DNA of 64,000 nt, taken from positions 2,356,001-2,420,000 of the forward strand of contig OY752141.1 in the NCBI GenBank assembly GCA_963573315.1, in the 5' to 3' direction. The position numbers and the translations under genes are program-made. Below the pieces are notes generated by a model. The model saw nothing but the letters and a program-made list of their open reading frames with translations. It was not told where the DNA came from and did not search any database. Source of the DNA: Entomortierella parvispora (Eukaryota > Mortierellomycota > Mortierellomycetes > Mortierellales > Mortierellaceae). Shown piece after piece: positions 36,710 through 47,640 of the stretch (within the stretch, counting starts at the first letter, position 1; the number at the start of each line of letters is the position of its first letter).

Positions 36710-39700
36710 TTAAAGGCAAATTGGATGGTCCTCGGGTCCCACCTTCACAGCCCCACGCTGTCGCATGAGCCGTTCATTTGCGCTGCTCAAGTCCTGCACA
36801 CCCTCAATGGAGGCGTCGGTCAAAACGAGTTGTTCGTGATTCGATCCCCACACCAAGGCAACCCGATACTTGTTCTGCTCGTGGATCAGTTGCCACATAC
36901 GCACGGACTTGTCATCGCTTCCTGTGATGAGATATTTGCCTTCAGGGGTGACTTTCCAGATAACGCTTCGAACGTGTCCTTCAAAGTCGTTAATGATCGA
37001 CAAACATTCACCCGACGTCGCATCCCAGACACGTACAGTCCTGTCCTCACTGGCCGATGCGAGCATCTGACTGCATGGTGAGTACTGGACGTAGCCAATA
37101 TCTTTGGTGTGGCCGCAAAGAACGTGGCCAGGTTCACCAGTCTTTGCATCCCAGAGTCGCAACGTCTTGTCTCCACTGGCCGAGGCAATCTGTTGCCCAT
37201 TGGGCGAGTAAAGCACGACCTGAACGTCGGAACGATGGCCTGTTAAAACAGGACCGGGGGCACCTGTCTGTACATCCCAAAGCCTGATGGTCTTGTCGTC
37301 ACTACTGGAGGCGAGCTGGAGATTATCGGGAGAAAACACCACACGCCAAATGAAGGACGTATGGCCGCGTAAAACGTGTTGAACTTCGCCAGTTTGCGAA
37401 TCCCAAATTCGTACCGTGAGGTCAAAACTGCCCGAAGCGAGGTGCTGTCCATTAGGCGAGTAAGCAATAGTCATGACATGTTCAGTGTGATCACTCAGGA
37501 CGTGGCCTGGCTGACCAGTCTCTGCATCCCACAACCGAACCGTCTTGTCCTCACTGCCAGAGGCAATCTGACGGCTGTTGGGTGAGAATGCCAAACTCCA
37601 AATGAGGGAGGTATGACCCTTGAGCATATGGCATGCTTGGCCAGTTTGCCCATCCCAAACTCCAATTGTCATGTCTGCTCCAGCCGAAATGATCTTTCGG
37701 CCATCGGCGGAATACACTACATCAAGGACATCCTCTGTGTGTCCACGTAGAACAGGGCCAGCTAAACCGGTTTGTGCGTCCCACAAACGCACCGTCGCGT
37801 CCACGCTGCTGGAAGCGACTCGCTTGCCATCGGGGGAGAGCGCAACTCGCCAAACTTCTTTTGTATGGCTGTCAAAGGTTGACCCAGACAAGTTGGCGTG
37901 GGTGTCCCAAAGACGAACCGTCATATCCACGCTGCCGGAAGCAATTTGGTTTCCATCGGGTGAGTAGACTACACTTCGGGTAGTATCAGTGTGGCCGATC
38001 AGAACGGGGCCAGCGGTGCCAGTCTGGGAATCCCACAGCCGCACCATCTTGTCTCCACTGCCTGAGGCAATGGTCTGACCACCGGGTGAGTACGTGACAC
38101 TCACAACTGTGGCAGTATGCCCTTTGAGAACAGGTCCAGGCTCGCCACTCTGCGCATCCCACAGGCGCACAGTTTTGTCACGGCTAGCAGAGGCAATATG
38201 CTTGCCATCGGGCGAGTAGGCCACATCAAGAACTTCATCAGTATGTCCACTTAAGACAAGGCCTGCTTCTCCTGTTTGAACGTCCCACAGGCGGATTGTC
38301 TTGTCCCAGCTTCCAGAGATAACTTGGTTGCCACTGGCTGAATACACAAGACACCAGACGGGAGCCGTATGTCCACTGAAGACATGGCCGGGGGTTCCAG
38401 TCTGCGCATCCCACAAGCGCACGGTTTTGTCACGGCTCGCTGATGCGATCTGTTGGCCGTCGGGAGAGAATGCCACACATCGGACCTCTTCGGTATGGTC
38501 TCTCATGATGTGACCAGGCACCCCTGTTTGTGCATCCCACAGTCGCAGTGTATTGTCTCCACTGCCTGTGACAATCTGATGGCCGGTGGGTGAGTATGCC
38601 ACAGAGATGACTTCTCTTTCATGGCCGCTGAGGGTAAGGATCTTCTCCCAAGTCGATGAATCATAAATAACGACCGTGCCGTCGCCGACCGCAGCCGCAA
38701 AAGAGGATCCGTCTGGGGAGAATGTGCAGCAATTCACAAGGCCGTTTTGCGCAAGAGAGGGCCACTCACCAAAATGAACCCCCTCCATTTGAGCGTTGCT
38801 CAAGTTGGCCCTGGACAGCCATGTGTTGCGAAGGGTCGTGTTTCTCAAATCTGCTCCTTGGAGTAAAGCCGAATCAAATTGACCATAACTCAGATCTGCA
38901 CCTGGAATCCGGATACCTTGAAGATCCTCTCCGTTGAATCGAATTCCAGCTCGGACCAAAATCGTAATAGCGTTAGCAGCTGCCCGGCTGAGCTGACATT
39001 CTGTCTTTGAAAGAAGGATGATCCTGTGAAGTTGATCCTTGAACGCGGCGCTCTTTTGGACACGCTCTGCAAGAAAGCCGATAACAGAAGGCTCCAAAAC
39101 AATGTTCTCTCGACCGAACGCATGTGCGGCAAGGGATGACGAATTGGAAGCCACAAACGAGGCAAGGCCGAGATAAGGAGGTCTAGACTCGGTTTCGTAC
39201 TCATCATTGGGGGCCAGTCCAGGTGTGTACATTAAGCAAGAGAAAAAGTACTCCATAATAGACCTATGATGGAACTGATGGATATTCTTCCTGGCGACCA
39301 AAGGACTAGCCTCTCGCAGAAGTCTGGACTTGGGATTATGACCAAAGAATTCGTCCTTCCATGTTTCTCCGCTCTCCTCATCGGGTGAATACTCGACGGC
39401 GTTGACTCCGTTGTGTTCCTTGAAGATAAAATCTGCCAATTTCCTCGAAAACTTGACTCCAATCTCAAGGAAATTGCTCTCGACCGTATCGAAGGCGTCC
39501 TCCTTTGCCTGACTCATCTTGGGCCTTTGGCGACAAAGTCGGTCCAGCTCAAGGCTGTACAAGTGCGCTATGTATTCGTCATACAGCTGGACTCGTGTAA
39601 TCGCAGAGAGATCTTGGCCCTCTCCAGAGATCGATGGCAGTGTATCCAACATCAACTTGAGCAGGAATGGGTTCTTCACCAACTCCATCAATTGTGGGAC

Positions 39701-42082
39701 TGATTCTAACTGATGCAGATATTGCTCCGTAGACCACGCCTGTCGGTCGCCATAGTCCTCTGCAACGGGCACTTTTGTGTATAGGTCAATATACTCCTTG
39801 ATTTGCGCCATCTTGAAAGGAACTATGACGGCCTCTTCAAAGAGAGCTCGGGTCTTCAAACGATTGTAGGCGTTATCCGCACGCGGCTCAAAGTAACTCC
39901 TGTAGTTCGATTTGAGGTACTGGGTTCGGCAAGTGATTATCATTTTGACTTCCGTCCAGTGGCCTTTCTTATTCAAGTGGTTCTCGGCATGGAGATTTTT
40001 CCAATCGTTGCACTCGTCGTAACCATCGCAGATCAAAATAAAGGGGCGTCGGTTCACTTTCAACTCTTGGATATGCTCCTCTGAAAAGTGAAGATGTTGG
40101 AGCTGCTGTTGGATCAAATTCTTGCTGGGATTCGAAATTGTCTTCAGATCGATTAGCAGCGGGACCGGTCCCCCGGGCGTGTAGTCGCTCCAAAGGCTGT
40201 GCTCTAATTTCTTGTTAAACATTGACTTTCCAGAGCCAGAGTCTCCAAGGATCAACATGACCTCGGCCTTGCCCGCAAAGAAGCTGTTGACGCGGTCTTG
40301 AAGAGGAATAACAAGGTCGTCAGGAGCTAAGAGGCTTGCCTTTGACAGTGGCGAGATGTAGACCTCTTCCTGATCAAAGTCATTCCAATGCTGGCGTCGA
40401 AGGCGATCCAAAACAAGCTCTAAGTCGGGGTGGTCGTTGACATCCTTCAGAATCAAATACGATTTGGGTAAAGGTGCCTGGTTCCTCAAAGGGTAGAGCA
40501 ACTGGAATGCAGGGCTCTGGCAGGATTCTGCTTCTTGAATCAAGACGCGTGCTTGTCCCTTAATGACATCATCATCTCTGGAAGTCGAGGAAGATGGAGC
40601 CGAGGGAGGATCTGCGATACTGCGGAGTATCGTGAGCACCCATCTTTGAACATCTTGATGGGTCTTTGAGCCATCCAATGACTTGTAGATTTCCCCAAGG
40701 AACCGGATTGCCTGTTCGCGAGGATATTTTCCCCAAGTGGAGTCGATCGCTATTTCTCCCAGAAGCTGAGAGATACCCCACAGGAACAAGGGATCTTCAC
40801 GGCATGGCGCGGTAGAGACAAGTTCATTGAAGTCAGCGAGCTGACCTTTACGGACAAGTCTTTCTGCTCCTCGAAGTGTGATGTACCATGGACGAGCGCG
40901 GCTTAATCCGAGACCATTCTTTACACTGTCAAAGAGTCCTTTCCCATCCTCGATCAAGTCCTTAGCATCCTCCCAACCTGAGGACACGAAATCATAAATA
41001 TCCGAGACCTCCTGTTGAATCTCCTTGAGGCCGCCGAGAAAGCCCTGGAAGTCCATTTGAATTACTCCAGAAATCTTGACGATGCCGCTAACCACGCCAG
41101 CAAAATGTCGAAGGCCACAATGAAGCTTGGTCTCGTCATTGGGAACCCACTGTAAGGCCTGGAAGGCGTACAGGGCTTGGAACTTGAGGAACGGATCTTC
41201 CTTATTTCTCAGACCCGCCATGAGCTTGAGCAAGGGTTCGTGTTCCTGTACACGATCAAGGCCTTCTACCTTGTCATCGACCATGGCATTGAGAACTGTC
41301 GACACCGTCAGAGTCAAATAAAACAAATACTCGTCCAACTTGTGGTCCTGTTGACGCGTTCGAACGATTCGGAGGATCTGGGTGAGGTCATCCGCCTTGA
41401 GGTATCCGATAGAGGCGCCTTGGATCAATTGGGCCAGTCCTCGAACCAAATCAACCCTGAGAAGAGTGTCGCGCTGGAACTCGAACAGGAAGCAATTGAG
41501 AAGCGACCTATATTGTTCCTTGTCAAGTACGGGAGCAAGAAGAACGATTTCACGGATAGCCTCTGCATCCTTGGACGGATGTTGGATGAACTTGTCAATC
41601 ATCCGCTTCATCAACTGGTTAAGGTATTCCTTTTCAAGTGGATGACTTTCCATCTCTTGAGTCCACTCAAATTGAGCAACGCTGAGAGTGGATGAGGGTG
41701 CCGATGCCTCAACAGTCGCTGCCTTGACTAGAAGGTCACGGCAGTAGGCGAGCTGGGTGGTATCCACGATGCGGCCACCAATCTCTGCTAACGAAGCCTC
41801 GTACTCGGTTCTGGTAACATTCTTAGGGAATATTCCAAGAGAGACAGCAGTAACATTAACAGTACGGAGGGCTTGAGAAGCTTGCTTGCCCTTGGTGGAG
41901 GCAGGGAGCGACAAAGTTGGGCTTGAAGCAGCGACGGTAGAAACTTGGTTGCTTGCTGCATGGACCTTGTCATCCTTGGTAGTTTTGGTCGACTTTTTGG
42001 AGGAAAAGAACGAGAATCGCGACTTTTTCTTGGTTTCAGAAGAGCCGCTGCTTGGGGATGCGGGCGAGGTGGGCTTTGTCAT
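36710..42082 (-). CDS. NACHT-like NTPase with pentapeptide and WD40 repeats
   Basis: One uninterrupted frame of 1790 residues. The first ~40 residues are Ser/Lys-rich. Residues to about 580 are helical with no named domain. An NTPase module follows: MLILGDSGSGKSMF (Walker A, near residue 612), FILICDGYDECNDW (Walker B, near 681) and IITCRTQYL (sensor). A pentapeptide-repeat stretch (about 1050-1105, such as GADLRNTTLRNTWLSRANLS) leads into about 15 WD40 repeats to the C-terminus, most ending RLWDAQTG. This is the layout of fungal NLR-like signal proteins, where repeats sense a ligand and the NTPase drives oligomerisation. The N-terminal effector is unrecognised; no HET or Patatin domain is visible. 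The WD40 units are unusually alike. The small gap to the MAP kinase gene (228 nt, convergent) holds only 3' ends. Confidence 0.88.
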   Translation of the reverse strand: MTKPTSPASPSSGSSETKKKSRFSFFSSKKSTKTTKDDKVHAASNQVSTVAASSPTLSLPASTKGKQASQALRTVNVTAVSLGIFPKNVTRTEYEASLAEIGGRIVDTTQLAYCRDLLVKAATVEASAPSSTLSVAQFEWTQEMESHPLEKEYLNQLMKRMIDKFIQHPSKDAEAIREIVLLAPVLDKEQYRSLLNCFLFEFQRDTLLRVDLVRGLAQLIQGASIGYLKADDLTQILRIVRTRQQDHKLDEYLFYLTLTVSTVLNAMVDDKVEGLDRVQEHEPLLKLMAGLRNKEDPFLKFQALYAFQALQWVPNDETKLHCGLRHFAGVVSGIVKISGVIQMDFQGFLGGLKEIQQEVSDIYDFVSSGWEDAKDLIEDGKGLFDSVKNGLGLSRARPWYITLRGAERLVRKGQLADFNELVSTAPCREDPLFLWGISQLLGEIAIDSTWGKYPREQAIRFLGEIYKSLDGSKTHQDVQRWVLTILRSIADPPSAPSSSTSRDDDVIKGQARVLIQEAESCQSPAFQLLYPLRNQAPLPKSYLILKDVNDHPDLELVLDRLRRQHWNDFDQEEVYISPLSKASLLAPDDLVIPLQDRVNSFFAGKAEVMLILGDSGSGKSMFNKKLEHSLWSDYTPGGPVPLLIDLKTISNPSKNLIQQQLQHLHFSEEHIQELKVNRRPFILICDGYDECNDWKNLHAENHLNKKGHWTEVKMIITCRTQYLKSNYRSYFEPRADNAYNRLKTRALFEEAVIVPFKMAQIKEYIDLYTKVPVAEDYGDRQAWSTEQYLHQLESVPQLMELVKNPFLLKLMLDTLPSISGEGQDLSAITRVQLYDEYIAHLYSLELDRLCRQRPKMSQAKEDAFDTVESNFLEIGVKFSRKLADFIFKEHNGVNAVEYSPDEESGETWKDEFFGHNPKSRLLREASPLVARKNIHQFHHRSIMEYFFSCLMYTPGLAPNDEYETESRPPYLGLASFVASNSSSLAAHAFGRENIVLEPSVIGFLAERVQKSAAFKDQLHRIILLSKTECQLSRAAANAITILVRAGIRFNGEDLQGIRIPGADLSYGQFDSALLQGADLRNTTLRNTWLSRANLSNAQMEGVHFGEWPSLAQNGLVNCCTFSPDGSSFAAAVGDGTVVIYDSSTWEKILTLSGHEREVISVAYSPTGHQIVTGSGDNTLRLWDAQTGVPGHIMRDHTEEVRCVAFSPDGQQIASASRDKTVRLWDAQTGTPGHVFSGHTAPVWCLVYSASGNQVISGSWDKTIRLWDVQTGEAGLVLSGHTDEVLDVAYSPDGKHIASASRDKTVRLWDAQSGEPGPVLKGHTATVVSVTYSPGGQTIASGSGDKMVRLWDSQTGTAGPVLIGHTDTTRSVVYSPDGNQIASGSVDMTVRLWDTHANLSGSTFDSHTKEVWRVALSPDGKRVASSSVDATVRLWDAQTGLAGPVLRGHTEDVLDVVYSADGRKIISAGADMTIGVWDGQTGQACHMLKGHTSLIWSLAFSPNSRQIASGSEDKTVRLWDAETGQPGHVLSDHTEHVMTIAYSPNGQHLASGSFDLTVRIWDSQTGEVQHVLRGHTSFIWRVVFSPDNLQLASSSDDKTIRLWDVQTGAPGPVLTGHRSDVQVVLYSPNGQQIASASGDKTLRLWDAKTGEPGHVLCGHTKDIGYVQYSPCSQMLASASEDRTVRVWDATSGECLSIINDFEGHVRSVIWKVTPEGKYLITGSDDKSVRMWQLIHEQNKYRVALVWGSNHEQLVLTDASIEGVQDLSSANERLMRQRGAVKVGPEDHPICL
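36740..38745 (-). repeat. Coding tandem array of about 15 WD40 units
   Basis: Units of about 42 codons (126 nt) repeat head to tail within the NACHT gene. Recurring blocks are SPDGQQIASASRDKTVRLWD and close variants, each separated by a GH-T step. Similarity is visible at the nucleotide level too (for example the repeated gcatcccacag/aag stretch on the + strand). Confidence 0.85.
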
Positions 42083-43624
42083 GGTGACTTTCCTACTAAA
42101 AGAGATGGCCCTGAAAGAATTAATACGATTATCAGAAGAGAATGTGCACGGACCCCCCTAAAACCCGTTTCCACACCTTTTTTACTGAAGTTGGCTGTGT
42201 AGTGAGGTGCAGGGAAAATGAGGATCCGAGAAACAAGAAAGGGTTTGGTCTGAAGCGGTAAGTTAGTACATCTGCTTATTTTCAAACAACTTAAGAACGA
42301 AAACGGTGATTACCTTGAAAAGTATGTAAGGCAGTTCTCGAGGACGCAGAGAAGTCTTGCAGGCGTTTTATAAGGACCTGGACGACGAGAGGTGGAAAAA
42401 GCGGGATAGTTGAATCTCTGAACAAGAGCAATTGAAGTTTGAACACAACACCAGGCACCACTCCAAACCCCAAGCCTACCTTTTTTGCAAACGTTAATAT
42501 CTTGTGCAACGGTAATGTGGTTCTCGAATATAGAACCCAATGGAGCTAAAGGTGGGAAGGTGAAGGCAGGCTTATTAGACATACGCCAATTGGTACCTTC
42601 GTGACAAAATGGACTGGGGCGTACGTTTAGATGGTGGTCTGTCTTGAAGGGCCAGTATAGCAGGATCCTGCAAGTATGAGGGGGTTAAAAGACTTTAGAT
42701 ACGACACAGTTTTGGCCGGAGGGACTGGGCATGGGCCATTGGAGAACAGACTGATAGTCTTCGAAGTTCTTTGGCTTTTCTGGGACAAGAGACATCTAAC
42801 GAGACTTACGGCTTTCTGGCAGTGGCAGTGGGAGCTTGGAACTCAACCTGAAAGATATCAGTGAAAAAGATCTACACAGGAGTCAGCATCTCAGTTGCCT
42901 TCCGGGAAGACACCAGAACCCAGTAAGCCTAAAGACGCCAAATACTTACAGTCCGTATCGCGTATCGCGGGGGGGGGGTGGAGCTGGAACAAACGCACTC
43001 AAACTTCAACAGTCTCTACTGGACTCTATTATTTTTTGGCGATGGAGCTGTAAATGTGACTGAGAGAGATGAAATGAAGATGGAATGGAGGAGGCGAAGG
43101 AGGAATGCAATTGTGAATTTGGGTGGAAGGATGAGGAGAAAAGAGGCGAAGTTGAAGAGACAAACGAGTCGATATCTCTGCATCCGTCCCGTGCCCCGCG
43201 GAAGATTCTCAGATCCGAATTTCCTGTGCCGTGGCCGTTGTGCTGTGTAACGGGCGGGAAGACAGGCAGGGGGGACTTTCACGAACGTGTGGTTTACTGA
43301 CTGACCGTTCCAATCCTGCATTTTTCAAGTCATTGAATACAATGCTAAATGCTGCTGCCTCCTTCTAGTCAAGTACACGTAGCGAACATCCTACATCCCA
43401 GGTGTTCTGGCGATGGTACGTCAATTCTGATTCAATGATTTGAACATAGAATGCGATGGAAGAGTCGCGTACTGGCCTCATGCCAGTGACAGACAAGAAT
43501 TGAATCTTGGTCAGTTATTAATATCAAGTGATTATTTATTTAACAACTTATAGTAATTTATTCTTGTCAGAGTCGACAAGTTGTTTCTTGAAAAGATAAT
43601 TCAGAAGATGAAAAACCGTCTCGC
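42083..43624. other. Upstream region of the NACHT-WD40 gene
   Basis: About 1.5 kb without a supported coding sequence. It contains the promoter and perhaps a spliced 5' leader of the gene starting at 42082, a G run near 42969-42978, and the 3' flank of the acyl-CoA-binding protein gene. No domain was found in any frame. Confidence 0.45.
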
Positions 43625-44517
43625 TTAGGCGGAGAGCTTCTCAACCAAAGCGATGTACTGCTTCTCGGCATCAGCAGAGGAAAGACCCTTCTTGGCGCTA
43701 TATAAGCAGAATTGTAGATGCCAGTCAGGGACTCAATCGACAAATAGCTCATTGACTCGACTTCACTGATAAGGAACTATATCATCTTAGTTCCCGCCAA
43801 GAATCAACGCTTACCTGTAGGCGTCCCACTTAGCGCGTCCCTTGGGGTCGAACAAGCCCTTCGTTACGTGGATTGTACATGGCATAAATGGTTAGTAATA
43901 AGTCCTATCATACGCATCTCCCAGTCAACTCATTCCTGTATTCTTACGGGGCGGCCTATAGAAGGGAGATAAAGAAAAAGGTGATTGTGAGTATAGAGTG
44001 TAGGGCATCAGTCAGACGTGAAGCAGAGAACGTCTGGCTGCTTCATACCGTTCTTGACGGTGTCAAGCTCTCCCTCGGTGGCGGTCTTGTAAAGAGCGTA
44101 GAGCTCGAGAAGGGTATCGTTGTCGGGGGAGGTGGCAAGGGTCTTGACCTTAGCGGCGGCAGCAGTGAATTCGGCAGAGACCTAAAATAAATTCGAGGTT
44201 AGAATTCAAGTAATGACGTTATTACTCCAAGATAAGTCGTTTCAGGATCCAGTGAGGATATGTCATGTTCCTTCTCTGCGCCTTTTTCCGTGAGGTTATG
44301 AGCTGGTCGCAAGTCTCGTATGTGTTGCGTGTGCCCGGGGTAGCTCGCTCGATTCGCTGGTACATTGTTTGACGCGAATGAGGATGAAGCAGGTTCTGTC
44401 CATGGTGGATGGGGATTTTGCCTGACAAGGTGAGAGGCAGCGAATCCAAGTGGAGACGACAGAAGATCCAGTGCGGAAGAACTATTGGACAACAAAGATT
44501 GGCTTTGTGCTTACCAT
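43625..44517 (-). CDS. ACB1: Acyl-CoA-binding protein
   Basis: Five tiny exons (44517-44515, 44181-44049, 43955-43948, 43858-43815, 43697-43625) join in frame to 86 residues, the usual length of this family. Exon 1 is just the ATG; exon 3 is 8 nt. The product reads MVSAEFTAAAAKVKTLATSP, then LLELYALYKTAT, then GRPGLFDPKGRAKWDAY, and ends VEKLSA. The family's LYxLYKQAT and PGxxDxKGRAKWDAW blocks are both present; this copy has Tyr where Trp is common. The protein binds medium- and long-chain acyl-CoA in the cytosol and supplies lipid synthesis. No single long frame reveals it; it was found by splicing. A TATA element lies 76 nt before the ATG. Exon 4's acceptor (acgaag) is weak, so that border is the least certain. 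Confidence 0.85.
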
Positions 44518-45126
44518 GTTGAAAGTAGTGGTGTGGAAGAGAGGGATGAGGATGATGAAGAAGAAGGGGAAAGAAGGTGACGGAAGGTCCGTTTTATACA
44601 TCTCCCACGCGCTGCAAAAAGTTCCTGCCCCTGTGCTGCCAGAGTGATCACACTGGATTACACGTGATTTCAATCTGCGCAAACTCAATTCATGCTACCC
44701 CAACCCTCTTGTTTTGGCTGACAAAAAGTCGTGCGATTGTTGCGTGCTCCATGGGTGCCTGCCCTCCTTCTGCCTTTGATAGTTGTTTGGGGCTACCTGT
44801 CTACTAACAGAACATTATTAAATGCGGCTAAATTGGTCATAAGAGATCGCATTAACTAAAAGGAAATTCCTAGCCTGTCTATCTATTGCGTTGTGGGCAT
44901 GAAAACGCGAGCTCGTTATCATCAAAAAAGAGTATCATAAAAGGTGCTGCTTGAGGAGGAGGATCCCGTGTCTCCTTCCCCTTGCAGATGCATGTTTGCT
45001 GTGTTCCAACGGTTCGATCCTTGTCTCTCTATGCGACCCTCTGCTCCGTCTCTCGCCAGCTTGGTATCTTGTAGGAAAAAAAGTAGCTGTCTGGATGGTT
45101 TTGGAGAGTCATTGTGCCTGTCCTGT
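44518..45126. other. Intergenic region, promoter of the acyl-CoA-binding protein gene
   Basis: Apart from the TATA element and the 3' flank of the carrier gene I see nothing in it. Confidence 0.5.
44593..44598 (-). promoter_or_regulatory. TATA box of the acyl-CoA-binding protein gene
   Basis: On the - strand it reads tgTATAAAac, 76 nt before the start codon. Confidence 0.5.
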
Positions 45127-46834
45127 TTAGCGCAACAAGCGCATGGCCATCTCAAAACCGAGGAAGGTCACGGCGTTCGCAGGAGCGGCGCGGAGAATGC
45201 ATGGGGCAAAACCCTTGAAGAATCCAGCAACTCCCTCTTTGGCGAAAGTCTGGCGAGCGCAGTCCAAAGCAGAAGAGTACTGACGAGTAGCTGCTGTGAA
45301 TCCATCTGTCTGGAGCTTGGACTTGATCACATCAATGGGATAGACGGTGGCCCTGTAAAATCACAGCAAAATATATCAGTAAAATAAGCATTCTACTCCG
45401 TTCGACAGAGGTTGACAGAGCACATAGTAATGCCAGAAAAGGAGAGTCCTGAAAGACTGAAAAAAGATCTTACCACATGGCATATCCAGCACATGCACCA
45501 TAGGCGACGACTTTGACTGTGCTCAATTCGCTGCGCCCCTTGTTCTCAAGACGCATGGCTCTTTGGACCAAGTACTCGTAAGCGGCAAAGTAAGCGCCAT
45601 ATCCCTGGAATTCACGAACCATAGTGATGGCCTGGCCCTTGAAGATACCCTGGATACCATGGTGAGCATAGATCTTCTGGAGAGCATCCACGGGACCAGT
45701 AAAGAAGAGAGCGTTCTTGGCTGCATTGGCTGCAGTCGACTCGGTCGCAGCCTTGACGGCGTTTCCAGCGGAGGAGGTGGTGGCAACAGCGGTGGCCTCA
45801 ACAATGTTACCTCCAGCAATAGCGGCCGCCTTTTCAACAGCGCCTCCAGAGATGGCCTTGGCCACGGGAGCTGCACCAGTCTGCACCTGAAGACGAGTAC
45901 GGATGTGTTCCACAGGTCCAGAAACAATCGAATTGGTGATACCACTGGCAGCGCCAGCAATGTAGAGTTGGGAGTTTGTCAAGAATCCGTTGGCGTTGGG
46001 TCCGTTCATGTCGTTGTAGTAACGCTTCATTGCCTGCAGGGTCACAAACTGGATCGAAACACAGGCACCGACACCAACCAGTGGCGTCGTCGTACCCTTG
46101 TAGAATCCCTTGATACCTTCCTTAGCCAAGGTTTGCTTCACACAGTCCATAGTTCCAGTGTACTTGGGTGCCTGACCAGGCAATGGCGTAGGCATGGTTT
46201 GGAGACGCTACGAGATTGTAGGAGGAATACAGGATGAGTATGGTGTCCAACCAGCCAGACGTTTCATCCCGAGCAGCATGGGCAAAATCGCGATTCCTGG
46301 TAAGAAACCGTGCGCCTCGGAGGGACACGGAATCGACCTCTTCATTTCCAAGGTTGCAAGGACAGAAAAAGGGGATGCGATTCTTTCTCCCCTGCCGTAA
46401 ACACTTGTCTGCCTTTTGAACATGACTAGTGGCCAGTTTCGTCACTCCTCGATGACTCGACCAGATTCCAAAATTAATCGATTTCAGTCCTGTCTCCTGA
46501 TCTACTATTGTTGATCTTCAGCGTCCGGGTGTACAGCAGCCTGTTGATAGAATAAGAAGGGAACAATCCTTACCACTTTGACAGTATCGAAGGGCTACAT
46601 TGTCCAAAAGAGTGAGAATTCATCGTTAGCAACAATACTCATTTATGGTTAGTGCATTTTTTTTGGCCGAAGTCGTTCTGCACTTCAAAGATCTGATAGG
46701 AGATCGGCGTCCTGAATCTTGAACAGTAGCAAGGGAGAGGAAAAGAACTATACCTGACCCACAAAGACTTGGAGGAATCCTCCGACGGTGCCACTGGCAC
46801 AGTCCTTGACAGCTTGCATCGAGTTGCTGGACAT
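45127..46834 (-). CDS. Mitochondrial carrier family protein, Ymc1-like
   Basis: Exons 46834-46754, 46594-46574, 46207-45474 and 45352-45127 join to 353 residues. The three-repeat carrier fold is visible through its signatures: GQPFDTVKVRLQT (built by exons 1-3), GPVEHIRTRLQ, and YPIDVIKSKLQT, with GIKGFYKGTTTPLVGVGACV after the first repeat and GFFKGFAPCILRAAPANAV near the end. Order and wording match yeast Ymc1/Ymc2 (inner-membrane carriers linked to glycine/glutamate metabolism) better than the carnitine carrier. Between the second signature and its helix there is an insertion of about 55 residues rich in Ala, Val and Thr (such as KAAAIAGGNIVEATAVATTS) not seen in typical carriers. Exon 2 is only 21 nt. 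Transported substrate not provable from sequence. Confidence 0.82.
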
Positions 46835-47640
46835 TGTAGGGAGTGTGGGGTGTATGAGCTGAGAAAATTAAGGTTGTTTGCTGGAGATCAGGGCCAAAGA
46901 CCGAGTGGAAGGAATGGCAAGAGGGTGGTGAATGGAAGAGTGGAGAGGGGAGGAGTTGTTTTGCAATGAGGAGAGAAGAGATGCAAAAGGACGACAGCAA
47001 GGAGGAGGAGGAGGAGGAGGAAGAGAAAGAAGGGAGTGGAGAAGGAAGAGAGCAGCAGCGAGAAGGAAAGGACAACAACAGAAGGAAGGCTCAGGACCAG
47101 AGAGCACGGACGGACGGTCTCTTTTTTTTTTTTTTGCCTTTCAACTCGGTGGAGTGACCGTCTTTTTGAGCAGCGAGGATCTCCGCCCTGTACGGGATTT
47201 GTCCGCTGTCCCTTCCTCAGCCGCTTGTCCCTCGGCCGTCGTGCGGGGAATCAAACCATGATGGCCGCTGTTTCTCGGAGCTGCAGGCGAGAGTGGGGTG
47301 GTGCAGTGGGAGGGAGGGTCAGGGTCGATCCAGTGAGTGGCATGGATCGATCGTCAGGGGAAGGACAAAGAGGAGCTTCCCCACCACCACCAGAAAAGAT
47401 CCTGCCAGCTGGACAACACCGATCTCGCGTGTCGTTCCCGGTGGCTTATCACATGCCACACACACGCCAATGGTGCGATGCTCGTGGGTGATATGATACT
47501 GCCACGCTGTAGAACCCCCCTCCTTTTGGTCCCTTGTCACTTTGCTCCCCCTTCCTCTCGCGACTTTTTTTCCTTTTTCTCTCTTTCTCTCTTCTAATCC
47601 CATCATCCACTCCTTCTCCCCCTCTCCCCATCAACCAAAC
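46835..47640. other. Divergent promoter region
   Basis: 0.8 kb between the carrier (-) and the MAPR gene (+). It is purine-rich on + (gaggag runs near 47000-47040), has a T run near 47121-47135, then a C/T-rich leader before 47641. No gene is supported. Confidence 0.55.

Noticed and set aside
44990..45030. tRNA-like GGTTCGATCC box
   Set aside because: The surrounding sequence cannot form a cloverleaf and lacks an A box at the right distance.
45563..46237. 224-codon open frame on + across the mitochondrial carrier
   Set aside because: Antisense to carrier signatures; Gly/Ser-rich without a domain.
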